A stretch of 64,000 bases of DNA from contig NZ_LT906483.1 of NCBI RefSeq assembly GCF_900187065.1, positions 1,798,001 to 1,862,000 of the forward strand, given 5' to 3'. The translations under genes and the position numbers were made by a program. Under the pieces are notes generated by a model. The model ran no database searches and had not been told where the DNA came from. It saw only the letters and a program-made list of their open reading frames with translations. The stretch comes from Mycolicibacterium thermoresistibile (GTDB lineage Bacteria > Actinomycetota > Actinomycetes > Mycobacteriales > Mycobacteriaceae). Positions 38,842 to 49,413 of the stretch are shown here, piece after piece; the first letter of the stretch is position 1, and each line of letters begins with the position of its first letter.

Positions 38842-39945
38842 GGTGGCGGGGTCGCTGTAGGGCAACCCGAGGTCGCCGGCCACCGAGGCGGAGAACAACT
38901 CGCCGAAGTGGGTGGCCAGGCCCCGGGCCAGCGCCGGGTCGGCGACGCAGGCCGCCCGCCACCCGTGGTCGGCCAGCCGCACCACATACGGCAGGGTGGC
39001 GTTGACCAGCGCGAACGTCGATGTCCGCGGCACCGCCCCGGGCAGGTTGCCGATGCAGCAGAACACGGTGTCGTGGACGTGGTAGGTCGGATCGTCGAAC
39101 GTGGTGGGACGGGAGTCCTCGAAGCAACCGCCCTGGTCGATCGCCACGTCCACCACCACCGCCCCCGGCCGCATCCCGGCCACGGTGCTGTTCGACACCA
39201 GCTTGGGCGCCCGCCGGCCCGGCACCAGTACCGCGCCGATCACCAGATCGGCCTGCCGGACGGCGTCGTCGACGTCCAGGGCGGTGGAGAACCGGGTGCG
39301 GACCCGGCCGCCGAGGGCGACGTCGAGGCTACGCAGCCTGGCCACGTCGATGTCGAAAACGGTGACCGCGGCGCCCATTCCGGCGGCCGTGCGGGCGGCG
39401 TGCGCACCGGCGGTGCCGGCGCCGATGATCACCACGTCGGCCGGCGGAACGCCGGGCACCCCGCCCAGCAGCACCCCGCGGCCACCGCCGCCACGCATCA
39501 GGTGGTAGGCCCCGGTCTGTACGGCCAGCCCGCCGGCGACCTCGCTCATCGGCATCAGCAGCGGCAGCGCCCCGTCGGCGGTCTGCACCGTCTCGTAGGC
39601 GATCGCGGTGGTGCCGGCTGCCAGCAGGGCCTCGGTGGTCTGCCGGGACGCAGCCAGATGCAGATAGCAGAACAACACCTGACCGGAGCGCAGCAACGGC
39701 TGCTCCTGTTCGGTCGGGTCCTTGACCTTCAGGATGAGATCGGCTGTCGCCCAGATCGTTTCGGCGTCGTCACTGAGCTGGGCGCCGGCTGCGGCGAACT
39801 GGTCGTCGGTGATGGACGATCCCAGGCCGGCTCCGGACTCCACGAGCACCTGATGTCCGCGGCGCACCAGTTCCGCCACGCCGGCCGGGGTGATCGCGAC
39901 CCGGTACTCGTGGGGTTTCGTCTCGGTCGGCACACCGATGCGCAT
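38830..39945 (-). CDS. ald: L-alanine dehydrogenase
   Basis: NAD-dependent interconversion of alanine and pyruvate, used for alanine catabolism and redox balance. The 371-residue protein has the N-terminal catalytic domain ([41 protein letters not shown]) and the Rossmann domain ([22 protein letters not shown]), ending [32 protein letters not shown] lies before ATG 39945. The AldR (Lrp/AsnC) regulator gene that is divergent from ald in M. tuberculosis is not present here; dapB follows instead. Confidence 0.95.
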   Translation of the reverse strand: MRIGVPTETKPHEYRVAITPAGVAELVRRGHQVLVESGAGLGSSITDDQFAAAGAQLSDDAETIWATADLILKVKDPTEQEQPLLRSGQVLFCYLHLAASRQTTEALLAAGTTAIAYETVQTADGALPLLMPMSEVAGGLAVQTGAYHLMRGGGGRGVLLGGVPGVPPADVVIIGAGTAGAHAARTAAGMGAAVTVFDIDVARLRSLDVALGGRVRTRFSTALDVDDAVRQADLVIGAVLVPGRRAPKLVSNSTVAGMRPGAVVVDVAIDQGGCFEDSRPTTFDDPTYHVHDTVFCCIGNLPGAVPRTSTFALVNATLPYVVRLADHGWRAACVADPALARGLATHFGELFSASVAGDLGLPYSDPATLLG

Positions 39946-39987
39946 GTCCTACTCCTCGCTGGTGAACGCCCCAGGCGGGCGCGCGTC

Positions 39988-39993
39988 ACCATA
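39988..39993 (-). promoter_or_regulatory. candidate -10 for ald
   Basis: Minus-strand TATGGT would give a leader of about 35 bases that includes the ald ribosome binding site. Weak support. Confidence 0.3.
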
Positions 39994-40117
39994 CGCGCAC
40001 GGGATCGGACAGCGTGTCGGCAGGGTGGTCACCACGCGGTCCATCGTCTTACGGGCCCGGCCCGATCCGGACCCCGCCGTGGCCGCGGCCTGGCACCGGC
40101 GGGCGGGAACCGGCGGT

Positions 40118-41345
<1,228 letters not shown>

Positions 41346-41349
<4 letters not shown>

Positions 41350-41801
41350 CCAAGACGCTGCTGATCGTGCACCACACCCCGTCGCCGCACTGTCAGGAGA
41401 TGTTCGAGGCGGTGCTGTCCGGAGCCACCGATCCGGAGATCGAGGGTGTGGAGGTGCTACGCCGGCCCGCGCTCACGGTGTCGCCGGTGGACTGGCTGGC
41501 GGCCGACGGCTACCTGCTCGGCAGCCCGGTGAACCTCGGTTACCTGTCCGGCGCGCTCAAACACGCCTTCGACACCGCCTACTACCAGATCCTCGACTCC
41601 ACGTCCGGTCGGCCGTTCGGGGCCTGGCTGCACGGAAACGAGGGCACCGAGGGCGCCGAACGCGCCCTCGACGGCATCACCGGGGGACTGGGCTGGCAGC
41701 GCGCCGCCGAGACCGTGGTCGTGTCCGGCAAACCCGGCAAGGACGACCTGGAGGCCTGCTGGAATCTCGGTGCGACGGTCGCCGCGACCCTGATGGAGTA
41801 A
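41346..41801 (+). CDS. flavodoxin/NAD(P)H-dependent FMN reductase-like protein
   Basis: 151-residue single-domain protein with a flavodoxin-like fold: first strand KTLLIVHHTPSPHCQEM forms the phosphate loop, then DGYLLGSPVNLGYLSGALKHAFDTAYY and GGLGWQRAAETVVVSG. It probably binds FMN; substrate unknown. ATG 41346 overlaps the previous stop (ATGA). Confidence 0.8.
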
Positions 41802-41822
41802 CCCGCGTGAGCGGCGCGGCGC

Positions 41823-41828
41823 TACGCT
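41823..41828 (+). promoter_or_regulatory. candidate -10 for the 41868 membrane gene
   Basis: TACGCT would give a leader of about 33 bases that includes the GGAGG ribosome binding site. Confidence 0.4.
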
Positions 41829-41867
41829 ACTGAACCCGACACACCATGATCTCGACGGAGGCATCCC

Positions 41868-42320
41868 ATGCCCGGTATCGCCGAACTCGCCCTGGGCGCC
41901 GCGCCGGTCGCCGGCGGGGCGCTGTTGGCCCTGGCAGCGGGCAATCTCAAGGGGCCGGATTTCCGCGGCATGATCGCCAAGGACATGGATCTGCTGGAGC
42001 GCATCCCGGTCGAGGACGTCGAGCGCCGGGCCCGGCTGCAGGCCAGCATCAACCAGCGGATCGATGACCTCATCGCGACCACCGAACGCAGCCGCGCGCT
42101 GCGCGAGGCGGCGATGTCCTACGGCGGCAATTGGCGCGACATCGTGCTGTTCATCTGCGCGGTGTTGTTCACCCTGGTGTGGTGGCACGTCGACCACGAC
42201 CGGTCGAACTGGCTGGTGATGTTCGTGGTGCTGATCGGGTTCTGCGTGCTCACCGCGCTCTACGCCGTCCGCGGGATCCTCCGCGCGTTCGGTTCGTTGC
42301 GCCGGAATCGTCCGGATTAA
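41868..42320 (+). CDS. small membrane protein of unknown function
   Basis: 150 residues. A hydrophobic N-terminus ([20 protein letters not shown]) is followed by a charged helix (residues about 35-85) and two closely spaced TM segments ([18 protein letters not shown] and [20 protein letters not shown]). GGAGG lies 7 bases before ATG 41868. No family recognised. Its TAA stop overlaps the stop of the convergent hydrolase as TTAA. Confidence 0.75.
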   Translation: MPGIAELALGAAPVAGGALLALAAGNLKGPDFRGMIAKDMDLLERIPVEDVERRARLQASINQRIDDLIATTERSRALREAAMSYGGNWRDIVLFICAVLFTLVWWHVDHDRSNWLVMFVVLIGFCVLTALYAVRGILRAFGSLRRNRPD

Positions 42321-43057
42321 CCGGACAGTTCGCGGTCGAACAGCGCTCTCAGCGCATCCCAGTGCCGTTCGGCGGCCTGTTCGTCGTACGGCAGATTGTC
42401 GGGCACCGCAAACCCGTGGCCGGCCGGGTAGAACTCGATGGTGTGCTCGACGCCGGCGTCGGTCAGCGCCTTGCCGAGGGTCTCGGCGTGGGCGGGCGTG
42501 AAGCCGTCGTCATCCTGGGCGCCGGCGACGTAGACGGTGGCCTTGATGCGCTCCGCCAGCAGATGTGGGCTGGTCGGATCGTCGGTGACCAGGCCCGCGG
42601 CGTGGAACGAGGCGGCCGCGGCGACCCGGTCCGGGACCCGCCCGGCCACCGTCACCGACATCCGCCCGCCCATGCAGTAGCCGAACACCCCGAACCTGTC
42701 ACCCTTGACCTCGGGGCGGCTCTGCAGGAAGTCGAAGAACGCCCTCGCGTCGGTCTCCATCATGTCCGGGGTGATGCTGCGGATCATCCGGTACAGCCTG
42801 GCGCGTTCGGACGGGTCGCCGAACACCGTGCGCATGTCGAATGGTTCCCACCGGCCGTGCCGGTAGTACACATCGGGCACCAGCACCGCGTAGCCGTAGC
42901 CGGCCAGGCGGTCCGCCATCTCGCGCATCAGGTCCCGTGTCCCACCTGCGTCGACGAAGAGCACGACGCCGGGCCACGGTCCGGCGCCGTCGGGGGTGTG
43001 CAGGGTCACGGGGCAGGTTCCGTCGGCGGTTGTGACGGTCGCAGAGATGACTGGCAT
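42317..43057 (-). CDS. dienelactone hydrolase family protein
   Basis: 246-residue alpha/beta hydrolase with the DLH nucleophile elbow GYCMGG (a cysteine nucleophile), an acidic residue in [11 protein letters not shown] and the histidine in [12 protein letters not shown]. Substrate unknown. The neighbouring thyA on the opposite strand matches the position of Rv2765 in M. tuberculosis. ATG 43057 has GGAAG close upstream. Confidence 0.86.
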   Translation of the reverse strand: MPVISATVTTADGTCPVTLHTPDGAGPWPGVVLFVDAGGTRDLMREMADRLAGYGYAVLVPDVYYRHGRWEPFDMRTVFGDPSERARLYRMIRSITPDMMETDARAFFDFLQSRPEVKGDRFGVFGYCMGGRMSVTVAGRVPDRVAAAASFHAAGLVTDDPTSPHLLAERIKATVYVAGAQDDDGFTPAHAETLGKALTDAGVEHTIEFYPAGHGFAVPDNLPYDEQAAERHWDALRALFDRELSG

Positions 43058-43098
43058 GGCTTCCGTTGTACTCCATCCGGTGCGTGCGAAGTACGAAG

Positions 43099-43104
43099 TA
43101 AGCT
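43099..43104 (+). promoter_or_regulatory. -10 element of the thyA-dfrA operon
   Basis: TAAGCT ends 7 bases before GTG 43112, leaderless type. Confidence 0.6.
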
Positions 43105-43111
43105 ATCGCTC

Positions 43112-43924
43112 GTGCCGATCAATGGGTCGATTCCGACGCCCTACGAAGACCTGTTGCGCCTGGTGCTCGAGCGCGGCACCCCGAAGGCCGACCGCACCGG
43201 CACCGGCACCCGCAGCCTGTTCGGCCACCAGATGCGCTACGACCTGTCCGCCGGCTTCCCGCTCATCACCACCAAGAAGGTGCACACCAAGTCGGTGATC
43301 TACGAGCTGCTGTGGTTCCTGCGCGGCGACTCCAACGTGCGCTGGTTGCAGGACCGCGGCGTCACGATCTGGGACGAGTGGGCCGACGACGACGGTGAGC
43401 TGGGCCCGGTCTACGGGGTGCAGTGGCGGTCCTGGCCGACCCCGTCGGGGGAGCACGTCGACCAGATCAGCGCGGCGCTGGAGCTGCTGCGCACCGATCC
43501 GGATTCGCGCCGCATCATCGTCTCGGCCTGGAACGTCGCCGACCTCGACGAGATGGCGCTGCCGCCGTGTCACACGCTGTTCCAGTTCTACGTCGCCGGC
43601 GGGCGGCTGAGTTGCCAGCTGTATCAGCGCAGCGCCGACCTGTTCCTGGGGGTGCCGTTCAACATCGCCAGCTACGCGCTGCTCACCCACATGATGGCGG
43701 CGCAGGCCGGCCTGCAGGTAGGGGAGTTCATCTGGACCGGCGGCGACTGCCACATCTACGACAACCACGTCGAGCAGGTGCGGTTGCAGCTGAGCCGCGA
43801 TCCGCGCCCGTATCCGGAACTCGAACTGGCGCCGCGGGATTCGATCTTCGACTACACCTTCGAGGACGTCGTCATCCGGAACTATGACCCGCATCCGGCG
43901 ATCAAGGCGCCGGTCGCGGTATGA
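43112..43924 (+). CDS. thyA: thymidylate synthase (ThyA)
   Basis: Makes dTMP from dUMP using methylene-tetrahydrofolate. The 270-residue enzyme has the catalytic cysteine in [12 protein letters not shown] (Cys153), the dUMP site [22 protein letters not shown] and [12 protein letters not shown], ending IKAPVAV. The GTG start is fixed by the -10 hexamer, adding a few residues relative to the recalled M. tuberculosis start at TPYEDLL. dfrA overlaps by 4 bases and regenerates the folate that ThyA oxidises. Confidence 0.97.
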   Translation: MPINGSIPTPYEDLLRLVLERGTPKADRTGTGTRSLFGHQMRYDLSAGFPLITTKKVHTKSVIYELLWFLRGDSNVRWLQDRGVTIWDEWADDDGELGPVYGVQWRSWPTPSGEHVDQISAALELLRTDPDSRRIIVSAWNVADLDEMALPPCHTLFQFYVAGGRLSCQLYQRSADLFLGVPFNIASYALLTHMMAAQAGLQVGEFIWTGGDCHIYDNHVEQVRLQLSRDPRPYPELELAPRDSIFDYTFEDVVIRNYDPHPAIKAPVAV

Positions 43925-44424
43925 GCGCAGGAGAGTCCCCGCGCGAGGTCGGGCTGATCTGGGCGCAGTCGACGTCCGGGGTCATCGGACGTGACGGCGG
44001 GCTGCCCTGGCAGCTGCCCGAGGATCTTGCCCGGTTCAAGGAGATCACCATGGGCCACACCGTGGTGATGGGCCGGCGCACCTGGGAGTCGTTGCCGGCC
44101 GCGGTGCGTCCGCTGCCGGGCCGCAAGAACGTGGTGCTGTCCCGCCGGTCCGACTATCCGGCCGAGGGCGCGCAGGTGGTGCACACGTTGGACGACGCGC
44201 TCGGCGACGGTGAGACCTGGGTGATCGGTGGTGCCGAGATCTTCGGGCTGGCACTGGAGGTGGCCACCAGGTGCGAGGTCACCGAGATCGAGATCGATCT
44301 GCGGCGGCGGGAGGGCGATGCGATGGCGCCCGTGCTCGACGAGTCATGGGTGGGAACCGTGGGGGAGTGGCGCACCAGTAGATCGGGGCTGCGCTACCGG
44401 TATTACCACTACACCCGGGTGTGA
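43921..44424 (+). CDS. dfrA: dihydrofolate reductase
   Basis: Reduces dihydrofolate with NADPH; target of trimethoprim-type drugs. The 167-residue protein has [31 protein letters not shown] with the substrate-binding acidic residue, [12 protein letters not shown], and [13 protein letters not shown]. It starts inside the thyA stop (ATGA) and its own stop overlaps the next gene (GTGA). Confidence 0.97.
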   Translation: MSAGESPREVGLIWAQSTSGVIGRDGGLPWQLPEDLARFKEITMGHTVVMGRRTWESLPAAVRPLPGRKNVVLSRRSDYPAEGAQVVHTLDDALGDGETWVIGGAEIFGLALEVATRCEVTEIEIDLRRREGDAMAPVLDESWVGTVGEWRTSRSGLRYRYYHYTRV

Positions 44425-45656
44425 GCCCGGTGCGCCGGACTCCAGTACGGCTGACCCCCGTGCAGGCCAGGCGTATCGCGGTGGCTGCGCAGGGGTTTCA
44501 CCAGCCCCGGCCGCGCGGACCGGTGACGCGGGCGCATCTGCGGCGGCTGATCGAGCGGATCCAGGTGCTGCAACTGGATTCGGTGTCGGTGTCGGTGCGG
44601 GCGCACTATGCGCCGGTGTTCAGCCGGCTCGGACCCTACGACCGGGACGTGCTCGACCGCGCCGCGTGGGACCACAGCGCCCGTGCGCCGCGGCTACTGG
44701 TGGAGTACTGGGCGCATGAGGCGGCGCTGATGGCCGTCGACGACTGGCCGTTGCTGCGCTGGCGGATGCGCCGGTACACGCACGGCAGGTGGGGCACCCA
44801 CATCGTCAAACGCAACCCGAAACTGGTGGAGGAGGTCGTCGCCGCGGTCGCCGAACTCGGACCCAGCACCGCGGGACAGATCGAGGAGCATCTGGGTACC
44901 CGGCCGCGACGCGCCAAGGGCGCCTGGTGGAACCGCAGCGACACCAAATGGGTGACCGAGGCGCTGTTCGCGGCCGGGGTGCTGACGACGGCGACCCGGG
45001 TCGGGTTCGCCCGGCACTACGACCTCACCGAACGGGTGCTGCCGGCCGAGGTGGTGAACCGCCGGGTCGACGACGATGAGGCGATCTGCCGGCTGGTGCT
45101 GCGGGCCGCCGGCGCACTCGGCGTGGCGACCGAGGCGGATCTGCGCGACTACTTCCGGTTGTCGGCGGCGCAGACCCGGCCTGCGGTGGCCGCGTTGGTG
45201 GCGGCGGGGGAGCTGGAACCCGTCGACGTCGACGGCTGGGGCGCACCGGCGTATCTGCGTGTGGGACAGACGATTCCGCGGCGGGACCGGGGCACCGCGC
45301 TGCTGTGTCCGTTCGATCCGTTGATCTTCTTCCGGCCGCGGGTGCAGCGGCTGTTCGACTTTCACTACCGCATCGAGATCTACACCCCGGCGGCAAAACG
45401 GAAGTACGGCTATTACGTGTGGCCGTTCCTGCTGGACGGACAGCTGGTCGGGCGGGTCGATCTGAAACGCACCGACAATGCCCTGCACGTCGTCGGTGCT
45501 TTCCTCGAACCCGGTCAGGAGCCGGCGCGGGTGGCGCCGGCGCTGGCGGCGCAACTGCAGTCGATGGCCTCGTGGCTGGGCGTCGGGGCGGTGACCGTCG
45601 GCGAGCGCGGTGATCTCGTCGGCCCGCTCAGCACGGCGATCCGCCGCGGCGATTAG
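44421..45656 (+). CDS. YcaQ/AlkZ-type winged-helix DNA glycosylase
   Basis: 411-residue protein of the HTH_42 (YcaQ/AlkZ) family. It has the catalytic QxD motif (Gln51-Leu-Asp53) in [27 protein letters not shown], then [25 protein letters not shown] and the C-terminal block [22 protein letters not shown]. Relatives open interstrand crosslinks and remove alkylated bases; the family is also often of unknown role. It is the third gene of the thyA-dfrA operon, each joined by a 4-base overlap, which ties DNA repair to thymidylate supply. Confidence 0.85.
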   Translation: MSPVRRTPVRLTPVQARRIAVAAQGFHQPRPRGPVTRAHLRRLIERIQVLQLDSVSVSVRAHYAPVFSRLGPYDRDVLDRAAWDHSARAPRLLVEYWAHEAALMAVDDWPLLRWRMRRYTHGRWGTHIVKRNPKLVEEVVAAVAELGPSTAGQIEEHLGTRPRRAKGAWWNRSDTKWVTEALFAAGVLTTATRVGFARHYDLTERVLPAEVVNRRVDDDEAICRLVLRAAGALGVATEADLRDYFRLSAAQTRPAVAALVAAGELEPVDVDGWGAPAYLRVGQTIPRRDRGTALLCPFDPLIFFRPRVQRLFDFHYRIEIYTPAAKRKYGYYVWPFLLDGQLVGRVDLKRTDNALHVVGAFLEPGQEPARVAPALAAQLQSMASWLGVGAVTVGERGDLVGPLSTAIRRGD

Positions 45657-45744
45657 CACAGTGCACCGACAGTTTGGGGGGTTGTGGGGGTGGTTGTCCT
45701 CAATGGGGGTTTTGTCCTCAGTCGGGGTGTTGGGGGCTGCTGTG

Positions 45745-45760
45745 TCGAATGGGTGTTCGA
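45745..45760 (+). promoter_or_regulatory. LexA-type SOS box
   Basis: TCGAATGGGTGTTCGA matches the mycobacterial SOS box TCGAAC-N4-GTTCGA at 11 of 12 fixed bases. It directly abuts the -10 element (45761) of the 13E12 gene, so LexA binding would block RNA polymerase. Confidence 0.7.
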
Positions 45761-45766
45761 TACGGT
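45761..45766 (+). promoter_or_regulatory. -10 element of the 13E12 HNH gene
   Basis: TACGGT ends 6 bases before ATG 45773, leaderless type, and directly follows the SOS box. Confidence 0.6.
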
Positions 45767-45772
45767 GGGTTC

Positions 45773-47266
45773 ATGGGTCAGCAGTTCGTCACCGCCGGGG
45801 CCGCCCGGGCGCGGGTGGGTGAGTTGCTGGCCGCGGTGGATGCGGCGTATGCCGAGATGCGCGCGTTGTGTCTCGATGAGGTCGGTACCGGGTTTCGGCT
45901 GGAGTTGGCCGAGCGGTTGGAGACGCAGTGTCGGATCAATCGGGGGTTGATGTATCGGGTGTTCGCCCAGTTGGCCGACCCGCCTGATGAACCGGCGATG
46001 GTGCCGGCGGTCAGAGACCGGTTGTGGGCGCGGTTGCGGATCACCCCTGGTGAGGTGAAACGCCGGTTGCGGGTGGCCGCACTGCTGCGGCCGCGCCGCC
46101 GGCTCAGCGGCCCACCACTGCCGCCGGTGTTGGCGCGGGTGGCCGGGGCTGTCGAGTCCGGGCTGCTCGGTGAGGAGCATCTGCGGGTCATCACCACGGT
46201 GATGGCTGCGTTGCCGTCGGCGGTGTCGGTGACCGATCGGGAGGCGGTGGAAGCCAGCCTTATCGCCGAGGCCGCCCGAAGTGATGCCGGCATCGTGCGG
46301 CAGGTGGGGCGGCGGATCGAGGAGATCTTCAACCCCGACGGGCATTACGACGATCAGGACCGGGCCCGCCGCCGCGGCATCCACCTCGGTGACCAACAGC
46401 GTGATGGGATGTCGGCGATCTCCGGGTGGATCGACCCGCAACTGCGCGCCTATCTGGAGGCCGTCACCGCCGCGGTCCGCCCGGGCCGCCATCTACCCCA
46501 CACCACCACCGATACCACCGGCACCACCGGCACCACTGAGACCACCGGCACCGCCGGCACCGCCGGCACCGCTGCGACGGCCGCCGATACCGCTGCTGAC
46601 GGGGTTGGGGATATCGATACCGGGGGTGTGGATTTGCGCAGTGCGGCTCAGCGCCGCCATGACGGGCTCACACTCGGGTTGAAGATCGCGGTGGCCTCCG
46701 GGCGGTTGGGGTCGCATCGGGGGCATCCGGTGACGGTGATCGTGCGCACCACCCTGGGCGAGTTGAATCAGGCCGCCCACGCCGTGGCCGACCCCAGGGT
46801 GTCGATGCCCGGGCCGGCGCGTACCGGGGGTACCGGGGTGCTGCCGATGCGGGAGTTGATCCGTATGGCCGCCGACGCCATCCACTACCTGGCGGTGTTC
46901 GACGACCACACCGAACGCCCACTGTATCTGGGCCGGCAGAAACGCATCGCCACCGCCGATCAGCGCCTCATCTGCTACGCCCGCGACGGCGGCTGCACCG
47001 CACCCGGCTGCGGTGAGCCCGGCTACCACGCCGAAACCCACCACCAACCCGCCTGGGAGGACGGCGGTCTCACCGACGCCGACCACCTGTTCTTCGCCTG
47101 CGGCCCCCACCACAGCGGCCTGACCGAAGGCCGCTGGCAGGCCACCATCACCCCCACCGGCCGACTCGCCTGGACCAACGACCACCACCCACCCACCGTC
47201 AACCACGCCCACCACCCCGAAGAACTCCTACGCGCACACACCGACCCACCAGAAGACCCCGGGTGA
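45773..47266 (+). CDS. 13E12 repeat family protein: DUF222 plus HNH endonuclease
   Basis: 497-residue member of the REP13E12 family. Residues 1-300 form the helical DUF222 region (LRITPGEVKRRLRVAALLRPRRRLSG, GWIDPQLRAYLEAVTAAVRPG). A Thr/Gly/Ala-rich low-complexity stretch interrupts it near residue 245-280. The C-terminus is an HNH nuclease-like domain: CYARDGGCTAPGCGEPGYHAETHH, then DADHLFFACGPHH with the final H. The family is multicopy in mycobacteria; its function is unsettled, and several M. tuberculosis members are LexA-regulated. A LexA-type box precedes this copy. Possibly mobile or recombination-prone. Confidence 0.88.
   Translation: MGQQFVTAGAARARVGELLAAVDAAYAEMRALCLDEVGTGFRLELAERLETQCRINRGLMYRVFAQLADPPDEPAMVPAVRDRLWARLRITPGEVKRRLRVAALLRPRRRLSGPPLPPVLARVAGAVESGLLGEEHLRVITTVMAALPSAVSVTDREAVEASLIAEAARSDAGIVRQVGRRIEEIFNPDGHYDDQDRARRRGIHLGDQQRDGMSAISGWIDPQLRAYLEAVTAAVRPGRHLPHTTTDTTGTTGTTETTGTAGTAGTAATAADTAADGVGDIDTGGVDLRSAAQRRHDGLTLGLKIAVASGRLGSHRGHPVTVIVRTTLGELNQAAHAVADPRVSMPGPARTGGTGVLPMRELIRMAADAIHYLAVFDDHTERPLYLGRQKRIATADQRLICYARDGGCTAPGCGEPGYHAETHHQPAWEDGGLTDADHLFFACGPHHSGLTEGRWQATITPTGRLAWTNDHHPPTVNHAHHPEELLRAHTDPPEDPG
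46501..46570 (+). repeat. imperfect 9-base tandem repeats inside the 13E12 gene
   Basis: Repeated units like ACCACCGGC and ACCGCCGGC encode TTG/TAG tripeptides (Thr-Thr-Gly, Thr-Ala-Gly). The array stays in frame, so it likely varies in length between strains without breaking the protein. Confidence 0.6.
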
Positions 47267-47303
47267 CGGGTTCAGCGATGATTCCGGCCTCGTGCCGAGT
47301 CGG

Positions 47304-49343
47304 CTAGAAGCGGCCGCCGCCGCCGAAGAAGCCGCCCCCGCCCCCGGAGCCGCCGAACGAGCCGGGGCGGAACCCGCCGCCGCCCCCGCCGCCGAAACCT
47401 CCGCCGAAGCCGCCCCCGCCACGGAAGCCGCCGCTGAGGATGTTGCCGATCAGGATTCCGCCCAGCACCGCGCCCATGTCGCCGCCGCCGCGCCGGCCGT
47501 AGTGACCCAGGTACGCCTGCTGGGCGCGCTGCACATCGGTGTTGGCGAGGCTCTGCGCCTGCGCGGCCAATGCCGACGCGTGATTGGCGTGCGAAATGGC
47601 TTCCGCCGGAGCGGATGACCGTTTCGCCTCCGCCGCCTCGATGTGCCGGGTCGCCTCGGCCAACCGGGTGCGGGCCTCGGGACCGATGCTGCCGCGGCGG
47701 GTGTCGATGAACGCCGACACCGATCGCACCCGCGACCGGGCGGTGAACAACGCCTCGTCCAGCGAACGCTCCAGCCGGGCGGCCGCCTCCCGGTGCTCCT
47801 CGATGGTGGCCAGCAGCTGGTCCAACTCCGCGTCGGCCTCACTCAACGTGGTGAACGCCGTCAACGGATCGGTCGCACCGTCGCGTTGCGCCGCGGTCAC
47901 CGCGGCCGCCGCGGTGTCGCGGGCGGCCGCCAGCTTGTCGGCCTGATCGGCTGCCGACGGCGGCAGGCCCTGCGCCAGCAGCGCCGCCGCCTGCCGGATC
48001 CCGTTCTGGATGTCGTCGATCGCCGCCGGCAGTTCGGCCGCCGCCCGACGGATGTCACCGCCGGCGCTGTCGATCGCATCCAGCAGCGAACGCGCCTGGC
48101 CCAGTGCCGATTCCGCCGAACGGACGCACACCACCAGGTCCATCTGCTCACCGGCAACCGGCCGGGCGGTCAGTTCACGCGCCCGGGTGATGTTCCGGTC
48201 GGCGAAGTCGAGCCGCTCCCTGGCCTCCGTGACGTTGTCGGCCACCGAGGACAGCGCCGCCGCGTCGAACTCCCGGCGCAGCTCCGCCAGACGCTGTTCG
48301 GCCGGGTCCAGCCGGGCGCTGATCTCGACCACCTGCTGGGTCAGCGCATCCAGCCGGGACGGGGCGTTGAGCACCAGTTCGCGCTTCCTGCCGAACGCCT
48401 CGGTCTGGGCGTCCAGCTCCCGGTCGGCCTCGGCGGCCGACACGATCACCCGGGTCAGCAGCTCCCGCCGCTGCGCCGGGGTCTCGGGGATCGCGTCGTC
48501 GAGCTGTTGGCGGATGGTGAACGCCTGCGCCAGCGCCCGCCGGGCGTTGTCCACCGCCCGGGTGAACGGTTCGGTCGCCTGCGCGCCGAACTCCTCGACG
48601 GCCAGCGCCAGCTCGTTGGCGCTGGTGCGTACCGCGTTGTCGACCTCGACGACCATCGACCTGGACAGCTCGTCCAATGTCTCCAGCGACAACGCCGCGA
48701 GCGCGTCCGGATCGGTTGGGTCGAGGCTGCGGGCACGCGCTATCTCGGCCTCCCGGCGTCTGCGGGCCCGCCGCGTCGACCACAGCCACAACGCCAGCAC
48801 CCCGAGCCCGATCACCGCCAGCACGATCAGCACCCCGGTCCACGACACACCCGAACCCGCTCCGGCGGCCTCGTTCAGGCCGGTGGCCGCGGCCACCGCC
48901 GCACCTGCCCAGTCACTCTCCCGCAGCGCCGGTTCCACCAGATCGCGGCGGACGTCGTCGACCTCGGAGCCGGACAACCCGGGCGCCGACGGCGACACCA
49001 GCAGCGCGTAGGCGCGGTCCACGGTGGCCACCGCGAGCAGGCCGTCGTAATCACCGAGATCGCTGAGCCGGATGGTGCGGGTGGCCCAGTCCACCGCGCT
49101 CTGCCCGGAGAAATCCTCGACGTAGACCACCCACAGCCGCAGCCTGCGGTCGGTGTAGAGCTCGTCGACCGCGGCCCGCACCTGCGACATCTCGGCCGGG
49201 GACAGCACCCCGGCCTGATCGGTGACATAACCGGGCAGCCGGAACGGGGGCTCGGCAGCGGCCGGCGGGCCGAACAGCACGCCACCGGTCAGCACCAACG
49301 TCAGCAGCAACCACGGCACACCAAGCAAACGGGCAATGCGCAT
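47304..49343 (-). CDS. TPM-domain membrane protein with long coiled-coil region and Gly-rich tail
   Basis: 679 residues. A signal peptide (to about residue 30, AAAEPPF) leads to a TPM domain (FRLPGYVTDQAGVLSPAEMSQVRAAVDELYTDRRLRLWVVYVEDF). One TM helix (about 170-190, VSWTGVLIVLAVIGLGVLALWLW) is followed by a helical, coiled-coil-rich region of about 400 residues, and a Gly/Phe-rich C-terminus (from about 635, GGFRGGGGFGGGFGGGGG). The TPM domain should lie outside and the long helical part in the cytoplasm. Function unknown; corresponds to recalled Rv2345. Leaderless-type start. Confidence 0.87.
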   Translation of the reverse strand: MRIARLLGVPWLLLTLVLTGGVLFGPPAAAEPPFRLPGYVTDQAGVLSPAEMSQVRAAVDELYTDRRLRLWVVYVEDFSGQSAVDWATRTIRLSDLGDYDGLLAVATVDRAYALLVSPSAPGLSGSEVDDVRRDLVEPALRESDWAGAAVAAATGLNEAAGAGSGVSWTGVLIVLAVIGLGVLALWLWSTRRARRRREAEIARARSLDPTDPDALAALSLETLDELSRSMVVEVDNAVRTSANELALAVEEFGAQATEPFTRAVDNARRALAQAFTIRQQLDDAIPETPAQRRELLTRVIVSAAEADRELDAQTEAFGRKRELVLNAPSRLDALTQQVVEISARLDPAEQRLAELRREFDAAALSSVADNVTEARERLDFADRNITRARELTARPVAGEQMDLVVCVRSAESALGQARSLLDAIDSAGGDIRRAAAELPAAIDDIQNGIRQAAALLAQGLPPSAADQADKLAAARDTAAAAVTAAQRDGATDPLTAFTTLSEADAELDQLLATIEEHREAAARLERSLDEALFTARSRVRSVSAFIDTRRGSIGPEARTRLAEATRHIEAAEAKRSSAPAEAISHANHASALAAQAQSLANTDVQRAQQAYLGHYGRRGGGDMGAVLGGILIGNILSGGFRGGGGFGGGFGGGGGGGFRPGSFGGSGGGGGFFGGGGRF

Positions 49344-49349
49344 GCCGCC

Positions 49350-49355
49350 AATCTA
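49350..49355 (-). promoter_or_regulatory. -10 element of the TPM-domain gene
   Basis: Minus-strand TAGATT ends 6 bases before ATG 49343, leaderless type. Confidence 0.6.
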
Positions 49356-49399
49356 GTGGCGCACCCGACGTGTCACCGGATCGCGCCGAACGATGCTGG

Positions 49400-49405
49400 C
49401 AGACT
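49400..49405 (+). promoter_or_regulatory. candidate -10 of dgt
   Basis: CAGACT, a one-base variant of TAGACT, ends 8 bases before GTG 49414. Weaker than the others. Confidence 0.4.
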
Positions 49406-49413
49406 GTGCCTTG

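Noticed and set aside
46501..46570. CRISPR-like array in the 13E12 gene
   Set aside because: Units are 9-base, in frame and without spacers: a coding low-complexity repeat.
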